Positions 1 through 4,453 of a stretch of 9,559 nt of DNA are shown here, in pieces (position 1 is the stretch's first letter; every line of letters starts with the position of its first letter). The notes beneath the pieces were generated by a model. The model searched no databases. It had not been told where the DNA came from and saw only the letters and a list, made by a program, of their open reading frames with translations. Location: positions 1 through 9,559 of the forward strand of contig CAYSVN010000045.1 of the NCBI GenBank assembly GCA_964434585.1, written 5' to 3'. A program made the translations under genes and the position numbers. The stretch is from CAYSVN01 sp964434585 (GTDB taxonomy: Bacteria; Patescibacteriota; Gracilibacteria; Peribacterales; Peribacteraceae).

Positions 1-50
1 GTCCTGGTGCCACTCCTATTGTTCCTGGTTCTCCTGGTAAGACAAGTTAA
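1..50 (+). CDS. C-terminal end of a Pro/Gly-rich protein (partial)
   Basis: Only the last 15 codons lie in the window, read from base 3 to a TAA at 48-50. They encode PGATPIVPGSPGKTS, a tail with PG pairs that recalls collagen-like or proline-rich linker ends. The terminator hairpin immediately downstream supports a gene ending here. No function can be assigned from so short a piece. The other forward frames give a Leu/Val-rich peptide running to a stop near 57 or an early stop, so the reading frame is a judgement based on composition and on the stop lying just before the hairpin. Confidence 0.4.
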   Translation, partial: PGATPIVPGSPGKTS

Positions 51-58
51 TTTATAAC

Positions 59-97
59 AAAAGGCGCCTACACATGGTAGACGCCGTCTGCTTTTTC
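59..97. terminator. Bidirectional intrinsic terminator
   Basis: GGCGcCTAC (63-71) pairs with GTAGaCGCC (77-85) around a 5-nt loop, with one C/A mismatch. On the minus strand the stem is followed directly by TTTTG (the A-run at 59-62), a good intrinsic terminator for the membrane protein gene that ends at 107. On the plus strand a T-run (92-96) follows six bases after the stem, so it may also stop transcription from the left. It lies between two convergent genes, where a shared terminator is expected. Confidence 0.7.
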
Positions 98-106
98 TCG
101 CTTTCG

Positions 107-772
107 TTATCGGTTAACTTCGAAGATATCACTACCGTTTTTGCCTTTAGCGTCTGCGAACCAGACCTCGAGGTTTTTAACGTCTTTGGGAACGATCACG
201 TCAAACGCATTGATTTGCGTAGTGTTCTTTGGACGCCAGTAGTAATACCGGCCAGCAACCTTTGTTTTGTTCACAAATTTATCTCCAATTAGCTCAACAT
301 CTGTAGATGTTGGAGCCGCAGGAATGGTTGCAGTCGCAGATTTTGCTTCTTGTCTTTCTGCCACGGCCTGAGTTTGGTCGATGAGTTTCAAAAAAAGTTG
401 TGGCGCTGTAAACAGCGTCCCACCAAAGAAAATACTCAAACAGAGCCCTAATTGAGCACCAAAGCCCAACCAGTTATCACCTATTCCGGGCGATCTTCTA
501 ACGGCCTCTTGGAGTATTACCGCGGTGGTAACTCCTATGGAAACAATTATCATTCCATATCTTTGCGTGGCAGATAGTCCTTGTCCGGTTGCCCAGGCGT
601 AGACATACATTCCAATCACTGACATTACAATTGTAATCAGCACCTTCAGAATGAAGATGATGACACTACTGTTTTGCTGAGGTTGTTGTGCTTGTTGAGG
701 TTGATGCGCAGCATTCCGTAATGCTTGAGTGAATGCATCTGTTAACTCGTTAGGATCTAGTCCATTTGACAT
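107..772 (-). CDS. Membrane protein of unknown function
   Basis: I do not recognise the family. The protein starts with a polar segment holding a Gln/Pro-rich stretch (about residues 28-38, numbered from the upstream ATG at 784). Three hydrophobic segments follow (about 41-65, 77-92 and 107-132), then an Ala/Thr/Pro linker, then a C-terminal domain of about 60 residues with YYYWRPKN and VWFADAKGKNGSDIFEV. The ATG at 772 is preferred because GGAG lies 6 nt upstream of it. That GGAG is formed by the first codons of the alternative start at 784, which has no ribosome binding site of its own. An extended -10-like TGTTAGAAT lies upstream on the same strand (803-811), and a terminator follows the gene. 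It is a single-gene unit convergent with its left neighbour. Confidence is high for coding, nil for function. Confidence 0.75.
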   Translation of the reverse strand: MSNGLDPNELTDAFTQALRNAAHQPQQAQQPQQNSSVIIFILKVLITIVMSVIGMYVYAWATGQGLSATQRYGMIIVSIGVTTAVILQEAVRRSPGIGDNWLGFGAQLGLCLSIFFGGTLFTAPQLFLKLIDQTQAVAERQEAKSATATIPAAPTSTDVELIGDKFVNKTKVAGRYYYWRPKNTTQINAFDVIVPKDVKNLEVWFADAKGKNGSDIFEVNR

Positions 773-802
773 TTGGTTCTCCATTTAGTTTGGTTGATTG
801 CC

Positions 803-808
803 ATTCTA
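803..808 (-). promoter_or_regulatory. Extended -10-like element of the membrane protein gene
   Basis: On the minus strand TAGAAT is preceded by TG one base upstream (TGtTAGAAT, 811 to 803), an extended -10 pattern. A start point about 7 nt downstream would give a short leader ending in the GGAG before the ATG at 772. No convincing -35 is visible. The hexamer lies inside the left arm of the large inverted repeat at 803-892. Confidence 0.4.
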
Positions 809-892
809 ACACGAACAAGTTCGAAAACTTGACCCACAACGATTGTGGGATTCACGAGTGCCGAATGGCAAAAAAACTCGTTCGGTTAGAAT
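803..892. repeat. Multi-branched inverted repeat (cloverleaf-like)
   Basis: The outer arms ATTCTAACACGAACAAGT (803-820) and ACTCGTTCGGTTAGAAT (876-892) are complementary except for one extra A and one mismatch. Inside lie consecutive hairpins: CAAGTT/AACTTG (816-821 with 826-831, loop CGAA), CCCACAA/TTGTGGG (833-839 with 843-849, loop CGA) and TGCC/GGCA (859-862 with 867-870, loop GAAT). The last is extended by ACGAGT/ACTCGT (854-859 with 876-881). Some pairings are mutually exclusive, so the fold could switch. No tRNA consensus or attC-like core is present. Family unknown; a repetitive extragenic palindrome is the simplest guess. Confidence 0.6.
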
Positions 893-894
893 AG

Positions 895-930
895 CGTTTT
901 TTACTCTAATGTCTTTAGAGTTATTAAACG
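895..930. repeat. Intergenic hairpin
   Basis: ACTCTAA (903-909) and TTAGAGT (915-921) form a perfect 7-bp stem with a 5-nt loop. It extends past an internal loop to CGTTT (895-899) with AAACG (926-930). It adjoins the branched palindrome and may be part of one element with it. Bases 889-907 match 3310-3328 at 16 of 19 positions, linking this stretch to the repeat after the glycosyltransferase. No T-run follows, so I do not call it a terminator. Confidence 0.5.
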
Positions 931-1042
931 AAAACGATGATTTGAAAAAACAGTGATAATATTATAAACTTATACTATTTTATGTCAAGTATAATTACCT
1001 TCTTTTTACAGTTCAGTTTGTAGTGATATTTTTATCTTCTGC

Positions 1043-1071
1043 TTGTATATCACTTTTTAACGTATTACTAT
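1043..1071 (+). promoter_or_regulatory. Leaderless-type promoter, probably the original glycosyltransferase promoter
   Basis: TTGTAT (1043-1048), a 17-nt spacer and TACTAT (1066-1071) form a moderate sigma-70-like promoter. Exactly 6 nt separate the -10 from the ATG at 1078, the same spacing as before the ferredoxin, sufC and gatB starts. That ATG begins the left copy of the 33-bp duplication, a copy of the glycosyltransferase 5' end. The promoter probably now transcribes the RhuM-Fic gene and reads on into the glycosyltransferase. An AT-rich stretch upstream holds another TATAAT (990-995) without a clear -35. Confidence 0.45.
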
Positions 1072-1075
1072 GAAT

Positions 1076-1108
1076 TTATGAATATTGCACTTATTGCTGA
1101 TTGTTTAC
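1076..1108 (+). repeat. Direct repeat, left copy (duplicated glycosyltransferase start)
   Basis: This 33-nt stretch matches 2131-2163 at 31 positions. The differences are A/G at 1089 versus 2144 and T/C at 1101 versus 2156. Both are third-codon positions that would be silent in the glycosyltransferase reading frame. It encodes MNIALIADCL, then leaves the glycosyltransferase sequence and meets a stop at 1114-1116. It marks the left boundary of the RhuM-Fic insertion. Confidence 0.85.
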
Positions 1109-1116
1109 TAAGGTAA
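1078..1116 (+). pseudogene. 12-codon remnant of the glycosyltransferase start, possible leader ORF
   Basis: ATG (1078) to TAA (1114-1116) reads MNIALIADCLLR. The first ten residues equal the glycosyltransferase N-terminus and the last two come from the inserted DNA. With a -10-like box 6 nt upstream it could still be translated from a leaderless message, ending 33 nt before the RhuM-Fic start. It is either a dead remnant of the interrupted gene or a short leader peptide; the sequence cannot tell which. Confidence 0.5.
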
Positions 1117-1141
1117 CTTGCAGTAATTTCTTGCGTTTTAG

Positions 1142-1157
1142 GTGTACATATGTACAC
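1142..1157. promoter_or_regulatory. 16-bp perfect palindrome over the RhuM-Fic start codon (operator-like)
   Basis: GTGTACATATGTACAC is perfectly self-complementary, and its centre falls just before the ATG at 1150. A dimeric DNA-binding protein bound here, for example the RhuM N-terminal domain itself, could block expression. A hairpin in the mRNA is less likely because the palindrome has no loop. The function is inferred from position only. Confidence 0.4.
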
Positions 1158-2136
1158 TGTATTCATGAATGCTGACATGCTTATTTATCAGGCTGAAAAT
1201 GGAGCTTTAGAACTTCAAAAAGATGCTAAAAATAATACTATTTGGGCTACCCAAAAACAATTGGCACAAATTTTTGATGTTGATGTTCGTACCATTAATG
1301 AACACTTACAAAATATTTTTGCTATTCAAGAGCTTTCTGAAATATCAGCTATCCGGAAATTCCGGATAACTGCTAGTGATGGGAAAAAATATAACACATT
1401 ACATTATAATCTTGATGTGATTATTTCTGTTGGCTATAGGGTTAATTCGAAGACTGCTACAAAATTTAGGCAGTGGGCTACAAAGACCTTACGACAACAT
1501 ATTACTGAGGGTTATACTTTGCATCCATCCCGATTACGGTTACATTATGACCAATTTACAAAGGCAATAGCTGACATGGGTTTATTATTGCCAGATAATA
1601 CCAAGGTAGAAGTACATGATGTCCTTAACTTGGTGCAAGTGTTTGCGCAGACATGGTTTTCACTTGATGTTTTTGATAAATCAAATTTACCGATTACTGG
1701 TGCGCATAAAGCTCAGGTAATGATCACTGCTACAATGCTAGAAAAAGCTGTTGTAACCCTTAAGGCAGATCTTGTAACAAAACAAGAGGCAACCGATCTT
1801 TTTGCTCAAGAAAAAAATACAGGTTCGCTTGCTGGTATTGTTGGTAATGTATTGCAGGGTTTTGGTGGTAACGATGTCTATCCAACCCTAGAAGAAAAAG
1901 CAGCACATTTGCTGTATTTTATTATTAAAGATCATCCGTTTAATGATGGTAATAAGCGTACGGCAGCGTTTGCTTTTGTATGGTTTTTACTGCAGCACGA
2001 TTTACTAGATATTAAAGCTATGAGCCCAGAAGCTTTAACAGTGCTTACGCTTTTAATTGCGGAAAGTAATCCACGCGATAAAGAGCGAATGATTGGCTTG
2101 GTATTACTGCTACTTGGTGCCAAAATAGAGTTATGA
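1150..2136 (+). CDS. RhuM-Fic/Doc fusion protein (toxin-like)
   Basis: The N-terminal part matches the RhuM virulence-protein family: LIYQAENG (11-18), IWATQKQLAQIF (31-42) and the family signature YNLDVIISVGYRVNS (86-100). The C-terminal part carries a Fic/Doc motif, HPFNDGNKR (262-270), with the catalytic His262 and the phosphate-binding Asp/Gly/Asn/Lys/Arg. Fic/Doc enzymes transfer AMP or phosphate groups to target proteins; the substrate here is unknown. I see no (S/T)xxxE(G/N) inhibitory motif and no separate antitoxin gene. AGGTG five bases upstream supports the ATG at 1150; the ATG at 1165 has no such signal and remains possible. The stop TGA lies inside the right copy of the 33-bp repeat and overlaps the glycosyltransferase ATG (ATGA), suggesting translational coupling. 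The gene looks inserted into the glycosyltransferase locus. 328 residues, apparently complete. Confidence 0.9.
   Translation: MYTVFMNADMLIYQAENGALELQKDAKNNTIWATQKQLAQIFDVDVRTINEHLQNIFAIQELSEISAIRKFRITASDGKKYNTLHYNLDVIISVGYRVNSKTATKFRQWATKTLRQHITEGYTLHPSRLRLHYDQFTKAIADMGLLLPDNTKVEVHDVLNLVQVFAQTWFSLDVFDKSNLPITGAHKAQVMITATMLEKAVVTLKADLVTKQEATDLFAQEKNTGSLAGIVGNVLQGFGGNDVYPTLEEKAAHLLYFIIKDHPFNDGNKRTAAFAFVWFLLQHDLLDIKAMSPEALTVLTLLIAESNPRDKERMIGLVLLLLGAKIEL
1350..1368. repeat. Near-perfect palindrome inside the RhuM-Fic coding region
   Basis: TATCCGGAAATTCCGGATA is a 9+1+9 inverted repeat with no mismatches. It encodes the AIRKFRI stretch of the RhuM domain. It could form a hairpin in the mRNA or serve as a binding site, or it may only reflect codon choice for a conserved peptide. 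Confidence 0.5.
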
Positions 2137-2163
2137 ATATTGCGCTTATTGCTGACTGTTTAC
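2131..2163 (+). repeat. Direct repeat, right copy (functional glycosyltransferase start)
   Basis: This is the partner of 1076-1108, with two silent differences. It supplies both the last sense codon plus stop of the RhuM-Fic gene (TTA TGA) and the first codons of the glycosyltransferase (ATG at 2133). Recombination between the two copies would remove 1055 bp and put the glycosyltransferase back directly behind the promoter at 1043-1071. Confidence 0.85.
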
Positions 2164-3217
2164 CGACTTATGGTGGGGCCGAGNNNNNNNNNNCCTTAAA
2201 GAATTCCACGATTTGTGGCCAGAGGCCCCACTATTTACCACGGTTGCTAATTTTGGAAATTTAGGCCCATTAGACGAAATTGATATTCGCACTTCGTACT
2301 TGCAAAAGTGGTATCAAATTCTTAAAAATCATAAATTTTTTATTACATTGTATCCACGTGCTATAGAAAGTATTGATACTAGTGACTACGATGTTGTGCT
2401 TAGTTCTTCTTACATGGTTGGTAAGGGCGTAATTCCAAAACCTCACCAGCGCCATGTGTGTTACTGCCATACACCAATGCGGTTTGCCTGGGTTATGGAA
2501 GATGACTACCTACAAACATCTAAAATTCCTACATTTTTGCAACCACTAGCTAAATGGCAATTAAAAAAACTCCGTAAGTGGGATTTACAAACCAATAGTA
2601 GGGTGGACCAGTTTATTGCAAATAGTAAAACAACGCAGGCACGCATTAAAAAGTTTTACAATCGCGAAAGCGTTGTAATAGAACCACCAGTGCAAGATCG
2701 TTTTTATACACAAGTATTAGGTCAACAGCGTGAAGGCTACGTAGCTTTTGGCAGAATGGTTCCTTATAAACGATTCGACTTACTGGTGCAGGCTGCTAAT
2801 GTGCATAATTTTAAACTAACGCTAGCTGGTACAGGTAGTGAAGAAGCTAGATTAAAGGCAATGGCAGGGCCGAATGTTACATTCTTGGGCCGTATTCCCG
2901 ATAGCGAGGTTGCCGGCCTCTACGCACGACATAAGGCTTTGCTTTACCCACAATTTGAAGACGCAGGGATTGTACCAAAAGAAGCACAAGCAACGGGTAC
3001 ACCTGTTATTGGTTTTGGTAAGGGGGGACTGCTAGAGACCGTTAAAAATGGAAAAACTGGCGTGTTGTTTAAAGAGCAAAAAGTACCTAGCTTACTACAG
3101 GCCATGCAAACGTTTGAAGCAATGAATTTTGATGAACAGGCTATTCGCACTTACAGCGAACAGTTTAATGTGCAACGGTTTAGAGAGAAGTTGCTTAAGG
3201 TGGTGGGAGAAAATTAA
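2133..3217 (+). CDS. Glycosyltransferase family 4 (WbaZ-like), interrupted by an assembly gap
   Basis: It probably transfers a sugar, perhaps mannose, from a nucleotide donor during synthesis of a cell-surface polysaccharide or glycolipid, acting at the inner face of the membrane. The first 17 codons (2133-2183) read MNIALIADCLPTYGGAE, the usual GT4 start. After the Ns the protein continues LKEFHDLWPEAPLFTTV from 2195. Family members usually read GGAERVLxELH here, so only about two codons are missing and the true gap is probably 5 nt. The placeholder of 10 Ns shifts the frame artificially. Other family features are SSSYMVGKGVI, CYCHTPMRFAW and the C-terminal E-x7-E motif FEDAGIVPKEAQ (glutamate codons at 2957 and 2981). 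Expected length is about 359 residues. The ATG overlaps the RhuM-Fic stop by 4 nt. Confidence 0.88.
2184..2193. other. Assembly gap (10 Ns)
   Basis: A scaffold gap of placeholder length lies 20 bp after the right copy of the direct repeat. The reading frames on its two sides agree only if its true length is 2 modulo 3, so 10 is wrong. Homology to GGAERVL suggests 5. Confidence 0.95.
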
Positions 3218-3244
3218 CAATAATATTATTTGATAAGCCTATGG

Positions 3245-3341
3245 TTCGAGATGCGAAAAACGTGTCATCCTAAGGAGTGATTTTTACATAATAAAAATCG
3301 CATCTCGAAGGATAGCGTTTTTCACTCCTCACCATGACACG
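3245..3341. repeat. Intergenic element of interleaved inverted repeats
   Basis: Several perfect inverted pairs overlap: TTCGAGATGCG (3245-3255) with CGCATCTCGAA (3299-3309); GATTTTT (3279-3285) with AAAAATC (3293-3299); CGTGTCAT (3261-3268) with ATGACACG (3334-3341); AGGAGTGA (3273-3280) with TCACTCCT (3322-3329); GAAAAACG (3255-3262) with CGTTTTTC (3316-3323). The phrases GTCATCCTAAGGAG and CTCGAAGGAT recall repetitive extragenic palindromes of the TCATCCTGAG...GAAGGAT type seen in many environmental genomes (from memory, not searched). It lies between the convergent ends of the glycosyltransferase and hsp20 and may also stop transcription. Confidence 0.65.
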
Positions 3342-3362
3342 GCTTAGCTGAAGTCTTTATTT

Positions 3363-3821
3363 TTACCTTCCATTAATTCGTACCCCGTTTTCTTTTGGAA
3401 TTTTAAGCGTTAAGATGCTTTCTTTCGAAAACCCTGCCTCGATTGTTTCAGGATTTACTACAAATGGCATGGTAATTTTTCGGCTAAAATCTCCCCAAAA
3501 ACATTCTTCTACTAAAATAGTAGCATGCTCTGGAATTAAATTAGTACTGCGTCTTCCGGCAATAGTTATAGTATTTTGTTTTACGTCGATATCTAAATCG
3601 TTAATGCTGATCCCAGCAATGGGTGCTTTTATTTCGTAGTGTGTTGGAAACTCTAAAATATCTACTGCTAACTGCCCAGTTTGTTGTTGAGCCTCTTGTG
3701 GTCCAGCGGGAATAACAATGGTATCACCATCGCTGGTAACTTCGTTTGTTTGTAGGCTGCTAGAAAATGTAGAGCTTGCTTGCTTTTTTTTGGTGCCGAA
3801 CATACCGTGGAATGTAGCCAT
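3363..3821 (-). CDS. Small heat shock protein (Hsp20/alpha-crystallin family)
   Basis: This is an ATP-independent holdase that binds unfolding cytoplasmic proteins. Residues 1-48 are a polar, disordered-looking N-terminal arm (KKKQASSTFSSS, Gln-rich at 42-50). The alpha-crystallin domain runs from about LAVDILEF (51) to ILTLKIPKE (136-144). Its usual Gly-Val/Ile-Leu motif reads SILTL here. A VRI triplet near the C-terminus could be the IxI-type anchor for oligomer assembly. Length 152 is normal. The ATG at 3821 is chosen over one at 3860 because a -10-like TATACT lies 9 nt upstream of 3821, inside the longer version, and because the extra residues are not family-like. It is divergent from the ferredoxin gene and convergent with the glycosyltransferase. 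Confidence 0.85.
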   Translation of the reverse strand: MATFHGMFGTKKKQASSTFSSSLQTNEVTSDGDTIVIPAGPQEAQQQTGQLAVDILEFPTHYEIKAPIAGISINDLDIDVKQNTITIAGRRSTNLIPEHATILVEECFWGDFSRKITMPFVVNPETIEAGFSKESILTLKIPKENGVRINGR

Positions 3822-3830
3822 AGTGGTGTG

Positions 3831-3836
3831 AGTATA
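3831..3836 (-). promoter_or_regulatory. -10-like element of hsp20
   Basis: TATACT on the minus strand lies 9 nt before the ATG at 3821, so transcription would start within a few bases of the start codon. TTGCAT, 18 nt further upstream, is a weak -35 candidate. No ribosome binding site is present. Confidence 0.4.
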
Positions 3837-3871
3837 GCGGCTAAGGTAGGGTTTATGCAAAGAATAAATGC

Positions 3872-3975
3872 GTTTCAGATGTAGAAAAGGTTGCAGGAGT
3901 TGCAGATGTTTTTTGTGATACTAAAGTATCCTTTTAAACCTCTGCTCCCTCTGCAACGTTTGCAACCTTTTCCCT
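3872..3975. repeat. 9-nt-unit inverted array, copy A
   Basis: Left arm: five 9-nt units from 3872 to 3916 (GTTTCAGAT, GTAGAAAAG, GTTGCAGGA, GTTGCAGAT, GTTTTTTGT). Centre: hairpin GATACT-AA-AGTATC (3917-3930). Right arm: five inverted units, 3931-3975, whose reverse complements include GTTTAAAAG, GTTGCAGAG and GTTGCAAAC. It lies between the divergent hsp20 and ferredoxin promoters, so here it cannot be a terminator for either gene. The ferredoxin -35 begins at its right edge. Confidence 0.75.
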
Positions 3976-4003
3976 TGAACTTATAGAGACATCTCCTTAC
4001 ACT
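3975..4003 (+). promoter_or_regulatory. Ferredoxin promoter (leaderless type)
   Basis: TTGAAC (3975-3980), a 17-nt spacer and TACACT (3998-4003) are followed after 6 nt by the ATG at 4010. The expected start point coincides with the start codon, and no Shine-Dalgarno sequence is present. This is the clearest promoter in the window. Confidence 0.6.
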
Positions 4004-4009
4004 CTAATC

Positions 4010-4294
4010 ATGGCTACTGTTACTGTAAAATCTGGCTCTCAGACACAAACTATTCAAGGTGATGATGGACAAACAGTCCTGCAAATTTGTCTAGATCATA
4101 ACCTGCCGATTGACCATGCTTGTGGTGGAAATGGTTATTGCACTACATGCGAGTGCCAGGTGGTTGCAGGCATGGAAAATATAAATGAAGTTAATGACAA
4201 TGAAGAAGCAATGGACATTGATGGTGAAGATGGGCGCAGGTTAAGCTGCCAATGTGTTGTAAAAGGGGATGTCGTTGTGGAATTTGAAGAATAG
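4010..4294 (+). CDS. [2Fe-2S] ferredoxin, adrenodoxin/ISC type
   Basis: A small soluble electron carrier of 94 residues. Cys38, Cys44, Cys47 and Cys80 give the pattern C-x5-C-x2-C...C, the adrenodoxin/ISC-type spacing (plant-type ferredoxins have C-x4-C-x2-C). The protein is acidic, with a DNEEAMD segment before the last ligand, as is usual for docking to basic partners. The next gene is sufC, so a role in supplying electrons for Fe-S cluster assembly is likely but inferred; other redox partners are possible. The start at 4010 is fixed by the promoter 6 nt upstream and by the ferredoxin fold beginning at TVTVKSG. Extra cysteines at 27, 49 and 82 are unlikely to be ligands. Confidence 0.92.
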   Translation: MATVTVKSGSQTQTIQGDDGQTVLQICLDHNLPIDHACGGNGYCTTCECQVVAGMENINEVNDNEEAMDIDGEDGRRLSCQCVVKGDVVVEFEE

Positions 4295-4300
4295 TTAAGC

Positions 4301-4405
4301 GTTGAAGATGTTGCAAATGTGTCAGAGGTGTAAAAGGTTTCTTATTTTAAAATACATGTAATATTGAGATCCTTCTTTAACCTCTGCAACTTCTGCAACA
4401 TTTAT
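4301..4405. repeat. 9-nt-unit inverted array, copy B
   Basis: Left units from 4301 (GTTGAAGAT, GTTGCAAAT, GTGTCAGAG, GTGTAAAAG, GTTTCTTAT), an AT-rich centre ending GAGATCC (4366-4372), then inverted units TTCTTTAAC, CTCTGCAAC and TTCTGCAAC (4373-4399). It begins 6 nt after the ferredoxin stop and fills most of the space before the sufC promoter. The central 42 bases align without gaps with copy D at about three quarters identity. Confidence 0.75.
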
Positions 4406-4441
4406 ACGCGATAATCACTAGCGAGAAATCTGCTGCTCATT

Positions 4442-4447
4442 TACACT
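4442..4447 (+). promoter_or_regulatory. -10-like element of sufC (leaderless type)
   Basis: TACACT lies exactly 6 nt before the ATG at 4454, the same hexamer and spacing as for the ferredoxin gene. No good -35 is visible 17-18 nt upstream, and there is no Shine-Dalgarno sequence. Confidence 0.45.
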
Positions 4448-4453
4448 ACACCC

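Noticed and set aside
803..892. Integron attC site or tRNA
   Set aside because: The outer arms carry TTCTAAC and GTTAGAA, near the attC core pattern, but the first and last bases do not fit RYYYAAC/GTTRRRY and the interior is branched. No tRNA signature (T-loop GGTTCGA, CCA end, 7-bp acceptor stem) fits.
1078..1116. Transposon target-site duplication as sole explanation of the direct repeat
   Set aside because: 33 bp is far longer than usual target duplications and no transposase is present; an attachment-site or recombination origin fits better, though it is not proven.
1150..2136. Alternative genetic code (UGA as sense codon)
   Set aside because: The RhuM-Fic gene ends properly at TGA and the complete genes show no in-frame TGA.
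2133..2215. Real frameshift in the glycosyltransferase
   Set aside because: The frame change falls exactly on the run of Ns, whose length is a placeholder.
3242..3256. tRNA T-arm-like GGTTCGAGA
   Set aside because: No acceptor, D or anticodon stems fit around it; the bases belong to the inverted repeat.
3822..3860. Longer Hsp20 start at 3860
   Set aside because: The extra 13 residues overlap the -10-like TATACT and have no ribosome binding site.
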